Positions 18,165 to 25,218 of a DNA stretch of 64,000 nt are shown here, piece by piece. The first letter of the stretch is position 1. Every line of letters starts with the position of its first letter. The notes under the pieces were generated by a model. It ran no database searches and was not told the DNA's origin. It was given only the letters and a program-made list of their open reading frames with translations. The position numbers and the translations under genes are program-made. The DNA is from Desulfobaculum bizertense DSM 18034 (GTDB taxonomy: Bacteria; Desulfobacterota; Desulfovibrionia; Desulfovibrionales; Desulfovibrionaceae), in assembly GCF_900167065.1 (NCBI RefSeq), contig NZ_FUYA01000001.1, forward strand, positions 310,001 through 374,000. Direction: 5' to 3'.

Positions 18165-19050
18165 GGCGTGCTCGCTTGTATGCGTGTTTGGAAATGCAGA
18201 AAATTCCACAGAGGGCCAACAGAATGGCAAAGCCTCCCAGTGGAGACCAAAGCAGGAGCGCTGCGAGTCCAGTCAGGGGAAGAAGCGCTATGTAGGCACA
18301 GATTTTGGCTACAGGATGCTGAGCAATGGCGTTCGCGAAGTATGGACCATATGTGTAATAGGCAGAGATGAAGGCTCGCCCGCCAGCCCATGGGGCAAGG
18401 TACTCGTCGCGGAAGGCGCGCAGGGTTCGCACCATTGGATGAAGATCACCGCCACAGGCCGCCGTGGCAACAAAGCAGTGGTCTCCAGGCTCAGGCGGAG
18501 TGACTCCACCGGGGGGCGGCGTGGAGCTGCCAATGTTTCCATTATTGCGGAGGAAAAGCGTTGTGCGCACGGTTTGTGTTTTCCCATACTGGGCGGCATA
18601 GCTGAGCGTTATGGAAATGCTCGAAATATCCTCACTCGCAGACGCCTTTTCATCTTTGGCTGAGTTGAGCGTCATGGAGAAATTTTTGACATGATCCATT
18701 AAAACATAGCCGTCGCTGGGTGTTGGATAATCTTCTCCCTTTCCCATCAAAAGCGTTTCTCCGTTGAGGGCAACGCTACGAAAACCAGCGGGAGTTTCGG
18801 CAACCATTTTTGAGATGTCAGTAAAGCCGTTATGTTTCGTTATTTCGAGTGATTCACGAAACTCACGTTCCAGACGCATGATGGTGAGGTCGAGCTTTTG
18901 GCTGATGTCTGAGCTTTCCCGAACTGCCATGTATCCCCGCGCACCATCGGCAAAGAACATGCCTCCTGCTGCTGCTAAAATCCCCACGAGGACGATAACG
19001 GCAATGAGTTCAATAAGAGTGAAACCATTGGCTGTATGCTGTGTGTTCAT
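18154..19050 (-). CDS. Pseudopilin with C-terminal CFI-box domain
   Basis: 298 aa. The N-terminus is a prepilin signal (NGFTLIELIAVIVLVGILAA) cut after Gly9 by prepilin peptidase, followed by a MshO/PilW-like pseudopilin body. After a Pro/Gly linker (residues 177-190, STPPPGGVTPPEPG) comes a second module: CFVATAACGG at 192-201, LRAFRDEYLAPWAGGRAF, then YYTYGPYFANAIA, ending in two hydrophobic segments and a basic tail. This matches the CFI-box-CTERM domain found at C-termini of surface proteins. It thus has anchors at both ends, which is unusual. It overlaps the next gene by 11 bases and lies 3 bases after the previous pseudopilin. Confidence 0.82.
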   Translation of the reverse strand: MNTQHTANGFTLIELIAVIVLVGILAAAGGMFFADGARGYMAVRESSDISQKLDLTIMRLEREFRESLEITKHNGFTDISKMVAETPAGFRSVALNGETLLMGKGEDYPTPSDGYVLMDHVKNFSMTLNSAKDEKASASEDISSISITLSYAAQYGKTQTVRTTLFLRNNGNIGSSTPPPGGVTPPEPGDHCFVATAACGGDLHPMVRTLRAFRDEYLAPWAGGRAFISAYYTYGPYFANAIAQHPVAKICAYIALLPLTGLAALLLWSPLGGFAILLALCGIFCISKHAYKRARHVA

Positions 19051-19053
19051 GCC

Positions 19054-19458
19054 TTAGCTCGTCAAAAGAAAAAAGATGGTTTGATCTCCAACAGTCACAG
19101 TGACTTTGAGCAGTGTGCCGCTGGCGTCTGGAATTTCATTTCCATTGTCATCAAAATCAATGAACTGTGACGTCGCTGTGTAGCCTTCGCCATACTTTGA
19201 GCTGAGGGTCTCGCGTATCTTTTTGAGCGCCTCTTTTGCGTCCTGAGTCTTAAAAAGTTGCGCGCGATAGTCATTCTGAATGGATTCCACAATGCTTTGC
19301 GCTGCGGCCCTGCTTGTCACGCGTGCATAGGGAACAGCGCTTTTGCTTGCAATGTTCATCATGAGTGTCGCGCCAAAGGCCGCCACAATGCCGAGCAGGA
19401 CGATGGCAAGTATAAGTTCAATGAGGGTAAAGCCCCGCTGTGTGCGTGTCGTCATCAT
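19054..19458 (-). CDS. Pseudopilin (MshD/GspI-like), 134 aa
   Basis: Begins MMTTRTQRGFTLIELILAIV with prepilin cleavage site G/FTLIE, then a helix ending IASKSAVPYARVTSR and a small body. Either ATG 19458 or 19455 may be used; GAGAG lies just upstream and the start overlaps the stop of the preceding pseudopilin. The frame opens further upstream but those residues would bury the type III signal. A minor pseudopilin of the MSHA-like or type II-like system. Confidence 0.85.
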   Translation of the reverse strand: MMTTRTQRGFTLIELILAIVLLGIVAAFGATLMMNIASKSAVPYARVTSRAAAQSIVESIQNDYRAQLFKTQDAKEALKKIRETLSSKYGEGYTATSQFIDFDDNGNEIPDASGTLLKVTVTVGDQTIFFLLTS

Positions 19459-19967
19459 GGAACTCTCTCGGTTTCTGTCAAAAAGCCTGTGAATTCTGTC
19501 AGCTTGAACTGTCGTTTTGCCTTGCCTTGGCAAAGGCGAATCGCCCATTGGTGTCCGTCTTTTTGGAGCTTCGAGACTTCTGGTTCTCCTCGTGGAGAAA
19601 ATTCAATAGTCCAATCTTCTGAAAAGGTGACACCATCAGGAAGGACTCGGCTGTCACTTTGCTCAGTGGGAAAACGCCGTACCTGATCTTTGTCGCCTTC
19701 CAGCACTTGAAACAGGGCGTAGGAATGGTTCTTGGCACTGGCGGTGATTTTCCATGTCGAGCGCGTGCTCATGGCTCTGTGCTGGGTGTAGCGGATGTGG
19801 CGCTTGAGAACTTCGGTTTGCCCGATGAGTGAGGATTCAGAAAGCGTTCCCATGCTCGAAACTGCTGCAACAGCGAGAATGCCAAGCAGAGTGATAATGG
19901 CCAAAAGCTCCAGCATGGTGAAACCTGCGCATGAGGTGGGGCGTGAAGCATGTCGCTGCAAATGCAT
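19455..19967 (-). CDS. Pseudopilin (GspH/MshC-like), 170 aa
   Basis: Prepilin signal CAGFTMLELLAIITLLGIL with cleavage before F16 and Glu at mature position +5. The leader of 15 residues (MHLQRHASRPTSCAG) is rather long. The body contains VLKRHIRYTQHRAMSTRSTW, typical of GspH/FimT proteins. First gene of the three overlapping pseudopilin genes that continue leftward; 71 bases after the VKOR-like gene. Confidence 0.85.
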   Translation of the reverse strand: MHLQRHASRPTSCAGFTMLELLAIITLLGILAVAAVSSMGTLSESSLIGQTEVLKRHIRYTQHRAMSTRSTWKITASAKNHSYALFQVLEGDKDQVRRFPTEQSDSRVLPDGVTFSEDWTIEFSPRGEPEVSKLQKDGHQWAIRLCQGKAKRQFKLTEFTGFLTETERVP

Positions 19968-20038
19968 TTCTTATCCTCTATGTATAAAAATCTGTGTCTC
20001 TGCCCGTAAATCTGAGCAAAATATGTACCGGGTCAGCT

Positions 20039-20950
20039 TCATTTTGTGTCGTTTTGGGAAGTATCCTGTCCATCGTGCTTCGCTTTTGAGCCTGTGTGTG
20101 ATTTTTGTGGCCCTGCGTACCAGCCGGACATCGTCATAAGAGGAAAGCTTTGTGTTCCAAATCGTTTGAAAAGGACGCTGTTTGCAAAAAGTCGGATTCG
20201 AAATCGAAGCTCTTCTGCAAGAGGCAGGTCATCTGGAATAGTGGTATGAGCTTGGCTTTCACGTAATGCCTCAGGAAGCGGTTTGCCTTGGCTCAGTGCC
20301 TGCGTCATGGCAATGATGCGTCCAATATCCTGTTTTTCCTTACAGACAGGGATGAAAGCAGCTCCGCCCTGAATGCGGGACATGTCACTGACCGCCTTGA
20401 AGCAGGCCCCACAGGATGGAGAGAAATAAAGGCGTACTACGGCGTCTTTGGGACCTGCCATCACCCAAGGGGAGGTGAATTCGTGGGCAAGGCCAAAGAG
20501 GTTGGGACTGAGGAGGAAAAGCCAGAGGAGCAGTGCTGTTGCTGCTACTTTGTTGACCTTGAATTGCCCAAAAAAGAGGCACAGGGCTGTGAGAGCAAAA
20601 AGTCCGCCGCCGAGCAAACAGTTTGTACAGGTCACACTGAGAGCCATCCAGCCAAGCAAAAAGCAGTCAGCAAGAACTGCAAGGAGCGCAAGGTGCCGAG
20701 CGAGGCTGTATTTTTTGAGTGCGAGGAGCAGAAGAAGTACGGCAAAACAGGCGGCTCCGTACCACCAGAGCGAAAAGCCAAACAGGGTGACATCCTGAAA
20801 GGCCTGACAGCCGGAACTCACGCAGGTCACCGAAAGAACGTCAAGCGCGGCAAGGATGCAAAAGAGGAGACCCACAAGGGCTGCGAGTGGGGCAATATTT
20901 ACAAGAGGAAAGCCGGGAGCTGCGAGTGAATGACTTTTCTGGGATTTCAT
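20039..20950 (-). CDS. VKOR-like thiol oxidoreductase fused to a thioredoxin-like domain
   Basis: 303 aa. Residues 17-155 form several membrane helices with the paired cysteines of bacterial vitamin K epoxide reductase homologues: C43-VSSG-C48 and C108-TN-C111. After residue 168 a periplasmic thioredoxin-like part begins (VVRLYFSPSCGACFKAV) with redox motif C180-G-A-C183. VKOR-DsbA fusions reoxidise their own disulfide-forming domain using quinone. Its place between major pilin and pseudopilins suggests it makes disulfides in pilins: the major pilin has three cysteines in its mature body. The frame ends TSQNDTK. The start ATG 20950 has AAGGA about 13 bases upstream. Confidence 0.82.
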   Translation of the reverse strand: MKSQKSHSLAAPGFPLVNIAPLAALVGLLFCILAALDVLSVTCVSSGCQAFQDVTLFGFSLWWYGAACFAVLLLLLALKKYSLARHLALLAVLADCFLLGWMALSVTCTNCLLGGGLFALTALCLFFGQFKVNKVAATALLLWLFLLSPNLFGLAHEFTSPWVMAGPKDAVVRLYFSPSCGACFKAVSDMSRIQGGAAFIPVCKEKQDIGRIIAMTQALSQGKPLPEALRESQAHTTIPDDLPLAEELRFRIRLFANSVLFKRFGTQSFPLMTMSGWYAGPQKSHTGSKAKHDGQDTSQNDTK

Positions 20951-21430
20951 GAATATCTGTGTGTCCTTTGGCGTCAGAGTACTTTGGCAAACTGTAGCCC
21001 GAAGCAGCGCTTTTTGTCAGCTGCAAAGCTGGTGAACTGAACGTCCAGCACGGGGAAAGCTCACAGATTGAGCGCATTTCATCAAAGTTTGGAGCTGTAT
21101 CTCCAAAAAATGGAGCAGTGTTTTATAAGCAATGATAACTGCTCTACATTTTGCTTGCAATTTTCTGAAATATCGGGGAAATTTTAGACGCTCCACCAGC
21201 CCGAAGAGGGGACTTATGGCATGGAGCGTGCAGTTATTCCGGTGGTGCATAAGAGCGCAGATGCGTTTGAGCATAAGGCTCAGTGCGCTTTTTGCTGACC
21301 ACATTGGTGGCGTCAAAGCTGGCGTCGCTGTCGTAATCGAAGTGAGGGAAAGTCTGAGGCAGAGTTCGTGCCTTGAGACAAAACACATCGACTTCATTGA
21401 CACCTGTTACCCTTGGGGAGAGAAAACAGT
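20951..21430. other. Intergenic region between VKOR-like gene and major pilin
   Basis: 480 bases between divergent genes. It contains the -24/-12 promoter candidate for the pilin at 21217-21232 and hence a predicted 190-base untranslated leader. No convincing protein-coding frame is seen in it. Short stem-forming words such as TTTGGAGCTGTATCTCCAAA (about 21088-21107) could be part of a promoter or activator site. Confidence 0.55.
21217..21232 (+). promoter_or_regulatory. Candidate sigma54 promoter of the major pilin gene
   Basis: TGGCATG-GAGC-GTGCA. The GG and GC dinucleotides have the required 10-base spacing, and all positions but one of the -12 box match TGGCAYR-N4-TTGCW. The same locus encodes a sigma54 activator (22654-23991), which makes the match more credible. 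Confidence 0.6.
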
Positions 21431-21838
21431 ATGAATCAGAATACCCGTAAGAAAAACGGTTTTACCATGATCGAACTTATCGCGGTCATCGTTATCCTTG
21501 GCATCCTCGCTGCTGCCGCTGTGCCTCGTTTCCTTGATGCTAGGAAAAAAGCTGAGGAGGCTGTAGCAAAGGGCATTGTTTCTGCTTGGCAGAGTACATG
21601 TGCGATGGATTATGCTAAATCAGTGCTTGATGGAACGACATTTGCGTGCCCTACGGGTACTATTGATAACTCCGGTGGTAGTGCAACTGGTAAAGAAATT
21701 ACAGGATTGGTTGTTGACCTTGGGGATAACGAGTTCACAATTGAGGCGACCGGAAAAAGTGGTGAATGCTCGGTGAAGGTGACAGGCGGTAAGCTTGATT
21801 CGACGGGCATCACGGGTAAATATTCCGTTCCCCAATAA
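21431..21838 (+). CDS. Major type IV pilin / MshA-like pilin, 135 aa
   Basis: ATG 21431, 10 bases after GGGGAGAG; an upstream in-frame TTG at 21413 is less likely. The prepilin leader MNQNTRKKNG is followed by FTMIELIAVIVILGILAAAA and VPRFLDARKKAEEAVAKGIV, the classic N-methylated helix with Glu5. The globular part contains three cysteines (CAMDYAKSV, FACPTG, GECSVKV), allowing a disulfide. It is the only pilin here on the plus strand with its own promoter and strong terminator, which fits the most abundant subunit. Confidence 0.93.
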   Translation: MNQNTRKKNGFTMIELIAVIVILGILAAAAVPRFLDARKKAEEAVAKGIVSAWQSTCAMDYAKSVLDGTTFACPTGTIDNSGGSATGKEITGLVVDLGDNEFTIEATGKSGECSVKVTGGKLDSTGITGKYSVPQ

Positions 21839-21877
21839 GCTGATGGAAGCCTCTAGATTTTAATGTGTTAGTGAGAC

Positions 21878-21903
21878 AGCCCCCGCTTGCGGGGGCTTTT
21901 TTT
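21878..21903 (+). terminator. Rho-independent terminator after the pilin gene
   Basis: AGCCCCC-GCTTGC-GGGGGCT followed by a T run to 21903. Confidence 0.93.
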
Positions 21904-22030
21904 ATGCGCCCGCTTCGCCTGCTGTCCTGTAGCTTTTTTTTCATCCCTTCACTGCACTTGGGCGCACTCTTTTTCTTCACCGAGTGCTCTGTTATCTTTC
22001 TCGTCTCTTGTGATTCCACTTTTCTCTTTT

Positions 22031-22049
22031 GCGCAAAGTCCTGTATACT
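22031..22049 (+). promoter_or_regulatory. Extended -10 promoter of first small membrane gene
   Basis: GCGCAA at 22031-22036 and TGTATACT with TATACT at 22044-22049. The same words with the same 13-base offset recur before the second paralogue (22337-22355). Confidence 0.5.
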
Positions 22050-22084
22050 CATGGGTGAATCTCATTTTTCAGTACGGAGGAGCC

Positions 22085-22282
22085 ATGCGCTTTTTTCAGA
22101 ATTTCATCATTATCTTTCTCTGTGCATTTTTCTGTGCACTGATTTTTCAGCATTTTGGGTGGACCTTTGGGCTTCCGTTCTCTGCCGTCGGCATAGGGTC
22201 CACTGTTGGAGCATTGGTTGCCTTGGTTTTGTTTCTCCCCAAAGGGAGGAGACGGCCAAGGAAAAACACAAAACAGGGGTAA
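22085..22282 (+). CDS. Small membrane protein, 65 aa (first of a tandem pair)
   Basis: ATG 22085 preceded by GGAGGAG at ideal distance. Two hydrophobic segments: FFQNFIIIFLCAFFCALIF and IGSTVGALVALVLFL, separated by QHFGWTFGLPFSA, and a basic tail GRRRPRKNTKQ. I do not recognise a named family. It is clearly related to the next gene: FQxFGWTxGL in the loop and a Gly-rich second helix occur in both. Situated between pilin and pilus regulator, but a link to pili is unproven. Confidence 0.7.
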   Translation: MRFFQNFIIIFLCAFFCALIFQHFGWTFGLPFSAVGIGSTVGALVALVLFLPKGRRRPRKNTKQG

Positions 22283-22336
22283 GTACTGGAGATTTTGTCC
22301 TCATCCAGAAAGATGCAGAGGCAGCTTTTCATTGAG

Positions 22337-22355
22337 GCGCAATCTCGTGTATACT
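22337..22355 (+). promoter_or_regulatory. Extended -10 promoter of second small membrane gene
   Basis: GCGCAA at 22337-22342 and TGTATACT with TATACT at 22350-22355, a copy of the element before the first paralogue. Confidence 0.5.
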
Positions 22356-22392
22356 GCGCTCTGGTGCTCTATATTTAACCGCGAGGTGCATT

Positions 22393-22548
22393 ATGCTTAT
22401 TCGGATTATCATCCTGCTTATCTGTGCGTTCGCAGGTGCAGGTCTTTTCCAGTACTTTGGGTGGACCCTTGGGCTGTCCTCAACTCCGTACACCATTGGG
22501 TTCATCGTTGGTGCTGTTGTCGGTCTGGTGAGCTTTATTAAGCGCTGA
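22393..22548 (+). CDS. Small membrane protein, 51 aa (second of a tandem pair)
   Basis: MLIRIIILLICAFAGAGLFQ, then YFGWTLGLSSTPYT and a second helix IGFIVGAVVGLVSFIKR. GCGAGG lies about 8 bases before the ATG. Paralogue of the 65-aa protein upstream, with the same two-helix hairpin but without the basic tail. Both helices ending and starting with Gly/Ala suggest tight packing. Function unknown. Confidence 0.72.
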   Translation: MLIRIIILLICAFAGAGLFQYFGWTLGLSSTPYTIGFIVGAVVGLVSFIKR

Positions 22549-22593
22549 GGCTGACTCGCTTCTCCTGCGCATGGAGAGCCTCATGACAGAGTC

Positions 22594-22633
22594 GGGTTAC
22601 AGAAAGGCGTGTCTTTTCTGTGGCCCTTTTTTT
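22594..22633 (+). terminator. Rho-independent terminator after the small membrane genes
   Basis: GGGTTACAGAAA pairs with TTTCTGTGGCCC (two G-U pairs), loop of nine bases, followed by seven T (22627-22633). Confidence 0.8.
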
Positions 22634-22653
22634 GTGTCATCTACAGAAAAAAA

Positions 22654-23991
22654 TTAATGATGCTGAGCTATTTTGTATTTGTTGACGTCGATTTCATATT
22701 TTTTGATCCGGTGCCACAGGCTCCGGGGTTTGATGCCCAGTAGCTCGGCTGCACTGTTTTGTACTCCTTCGGTCCTTTTGAGGGCTGCGCAGATCATTTT
22801 ACATTCAATAGCCGCAAGCGATGAATCAAGATCATTGTGTTCAAGCTCGCTGGCCTGCTCCGCGCGCGGGGCAGTGCTCTCCTGAACTGGAGAATTTGGG
22901 ACGTGTTCTTCGTGCCTAGGCGTCAAACGCTGCGCATCTTCCAGAACAAGGCTTCGCTCAACGTGATTTTTGAGTTCCCGAACATTGCCGGGCCAGTCCT
23001 GCGCAAGAAAAATCTGGAGCATTTCCGGCGGGCAGGGGCTTTCATGCCCAAGCTTTTTGCGGAAGTGGTCCACAAGCGCGGGAATGTCCTCCTTGCGCTG
23101 TCGAAGGGGGGGCAGGGCAAGTGGAAAAACATTGAGGCGATGGAAGAGGTCTTCCCGAAAGGTCTTTTCTTCTACTTTTTTGGGGAGATCTGCGTTGGTG
23201 GCAGAAATAATGCGCACATCGCAGTGCCGGGTTGAAGTGCTTCCCAGTCTTGAAATTTCCCCTGTTTCGAGTGTGCGCAAAATTTTTGCCTGTGTTTCAA
23301 GAGGCATGTCGCCTATCTCATCAAGAAAAAGCGTGCCATTGTTGGCAAGTTCAAATTTGCCGGGTTTGGCGCTGCTTGCCCCGGTAAACGCCCCTCGCTC
23401 ATAGCCAAATAGTTCGCTTTCCAGAAGCTGACTCGGAATTGCTGCGCAGTTAATGGCAAGAAAGGGCCCCTTGGCGCGGGCGCTACATTTGTGAATGCCA
23501 GAGGCGATAAGTTCTTTGCCCGTCCCTGATTCGCCTGTGATGAGAACGCTACTGTCGGTGCGGGCAACCTGGGCGGTCTGGGTGAGCACTTCGCGCATGC
23601 TTCGGCTTTGGCAGATGATTTCAGGAAACATGGTGCTGGCGTCCAGAGTGGAAAGAATATCTGTTACCTGCAAGAGCATGGATTCCCAGATTTCCGGATC
23701 GGTTTTGTTGTGCGTTTCTTCTGCACTCTGTTTGGCAGACAAGACGCCAAGGTCTTCAGCTTTGCGGAAAAAGCGGAACAGCGGCCCGGTAATCCAGCGT
23801 AAAGAAAAGAGTGACGCCAAAAAAGTGATGCTGCCCACAAGGAGACAGAGCAGGAAAAGGCGGAGTTCTGGGTCATGAGGAAGGTCAAAAAGCAGCGGCA
23901 GGACATGGGCATAGACCAGAACTGCAAAAATGGAGAGTCCTGAAACAATGAAGGGGACCAAAACCCGTGCGCTCATTTTGACGTGTGTCAT
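22654..23991 (-). CDS. Membrane-anchored sigma54-dependent transcriptional activator
   Basis: 445 aa from ATG 23991; the upstream extension overlaps the PilC-like gene. Two N-terminal membrane helices (VLVPFIVSGLSIFAVLVYAH and LRLFLLCLLVGSITFLASLF), a short linker, then an AAA+ sigma54-interaction domain: Walker A GESGTGKE, the sigma54 contact GAFTGA, Walker B GTLFLDEIGDMP, and FREDLFHRLNVFPL. The C-terminus is a Fis-type helix-turn-helix (NSAAELLGIKPRSLWHRIKK). There is no receiver domain, so the signal is probably sensed in the membrane, perhaps the state of the pilus machine. Likely target: the -24/-12 promoter of the pilin at 21217. Confidence 0.92.
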   Translation of the reverse strand: MTHVKMSARVLVPFIVSGLSIFAVLVYAHVLPLLFDLPHDPELRLFLLCLLVGSITFLASLFSLRWITGPLFRFFRKAEDLGVLSAKQSAEETHNKTDPEIWESMLLQVTDILSTLDASTMFPEIICQSRSMREVLTQTAQVARTDSSVLITGESGTGKELIASGIHKCSARAKGPFLAINCAAIPSQLLESELFGYERGAFTGASSAKPGKFELANNGTLFLDEIGDMPLETQAKILRTLETGEISRLGSTSTRHCDVRIISATNADLPKKVEEKTFREDLFHRLNVFPLALPPLRQRKEDIPALVDHFRKKLGHESPCPPEMLQIFLAQDWPGNVRELKNHVERSLVLEDAQRLTPRHEEHVPNSPVQESTAPRAEQASELEHNDLDSSLAAIECKMICAALKRTEGVQNSAAELLGIKPRSLWHRIKKYEIDVNKYKIAQHH

Positions 23992-23995
23992 GAAG

Positions 23996-25210
23996 CTACC
24001 CCGCGATGTTTGTGAGGTCCCACATGGGCAGGAAAATGGCGAGAGCAAAGAAGCCAACGACACCTGCAAGAACCAGAATGAGCAGAGGTCCAATCAGGTC
24101 GGCCATACGCTTTACGGAATAATCCACCTCATAGTCATAGTGGGCCGCAACTTCCTTGAGCATTTCGTCAAGGTTACCAGTCTCTTCACCGATGGCAATC
24201 ATGTTGATGACAAGAGGCGTAAAGTATGGAGAATTTTTCAGTGGTCCAGAAATGCCCCGGCCTTCGCGAAGTTCTGACTTGAGGCTTTTAAACACGCGGC
24301 TAATGGCGGCATTGCCGATAGTCTCGGCCAGAATGTCCACGGAGTTGATGACGGAAACGCCACTGGCCTGCAACAGCGCAAAAATTGAGGCAAAGCGGGA
24401 CATGGCCGCCTTGAGAATAACAGGGCTGACAATGGGAATGCGCAGAATGAGGCGATCTTTCCAGAGCTGTCCACGCTCCTGCCGCAGGAACATGGTGAGT
24501 CCAACGCCTGCTCCTGCCAGTGCGAGGAGAATCAGGATCCAGTACTGAGAGAGCGCCGTGTACATGATAATGCAGATTCGGGTTGGCAGGGGGAGCGCAA
24601 TATTTGCACTCTCAAAGATGCCCATGAATTTCGGAATGACAAAGGTCAGCAAAAAGAGAAATGCCCCGAAAAGTGCCGTCAGAACAATGCAGGGATACGT
24701 CATGGCAGAGGTTATCTGCTTTTTGACCTCACTTTCGTGCTGGAGGATGGAACTGAGCCGCTCCAGAACAGAAGGGAGCTGGCCGCTGATCTCGCCCGCA
24801 TGCAGCATGCTGCAATAGAGGTGGTCAAAAATATCACCGTGTTTGGCAAAGGCCGCGTGCAGACTTGAGCCACTTTTGATGTCGGAATGAATATCAATGA
24901 CGGCTTTTTTGAGACGCGGATTTTCGGTCTGCTGCTCCAGAACGTCCAAAAGAGACAGTACGGAGAGGCCCGCGCTTATCATGGTTCTGAACTGCTTGGT
25001 AAACAGGATAAGCTCTGTGGGTTTGACTCGATGAAAAAGCCTGTTCAGTCCATTGAACTGGATTGAGCTGGAGGACGCCTTTTTGACGTCCAGAGGAATA
25101 AAGCCTTCTGCTGCAATCCGGGTTTTTGCTTCAGAAAGTGAGCTGGCTTCAATGCTGCCGCTGTGAGTGCTTCCGCTCTCTGTGAGTGCCTTATATGTGT
25201 ACTGCGCCAT
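23996..25210 (-). CDS. mshG: Inner-membrane platform protein, GspF/PilC/MshG type
   Basis: 404 aa, the usual size. It begins MAQYTYKALTESGSTHSGSI and has two GspF repeats with helices at about 165-215 and 370-400, including TKQFRTMISAGLSVLSLLDVLE in the first and FASIFALLQASGVSVINSVD in the second. It anchors the pilus assembly ATPase at the membrane. It lies 8 bases after the ATPase gene and overlaps nothing; the regulator start is 4 bases beyond its stop. Confidence 0.95.
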   Translation of the reverse strand: MAQYTYKALTESGSTHSGSIEASSLSEAKTRIAAEGFIPLDVKKASSSSIQFNGLNRLFHRVKPTELILFTKQFRTMISAGLSVLSLLDVLEQQTENPRLKKAVIDIHSDIKSGSSLHAAFAKHGDIFDHLYCSMLHAGEISGQLPSVLERLSSILQHESEVKKQITSAMTYPCIVLTALFGAFLFLLTFVIPKFMGIFESANIALPLPTRICIIMYTALSQYWILILLALAGAGVGLTMFLRQERGQLWKDRLILRIPIVSPVILKAAMSRFASIFALLQASGVSVINSVDILAETIGNAAISRVFKSLKSELREGRGISGPLKNSPYFTPLVINMIAIGEETGNLDEMLKEVAAHYDYEVDYSVKRMADLIGPLLILVLAGVVGFFALAIFLPMWDLTNIAG

Positions 25211-25218
25211 GAGTTTTC

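Noticed and set aside
20980-21001. Possible -24/-12 promoter on the minus strand before the VKOR-like gene (GG-N10-GC, TTGCC)
   Set aside because: Only the -12 box fits; the -24 box matches just the GG pair, and the predicted start would be very close to the ATG.
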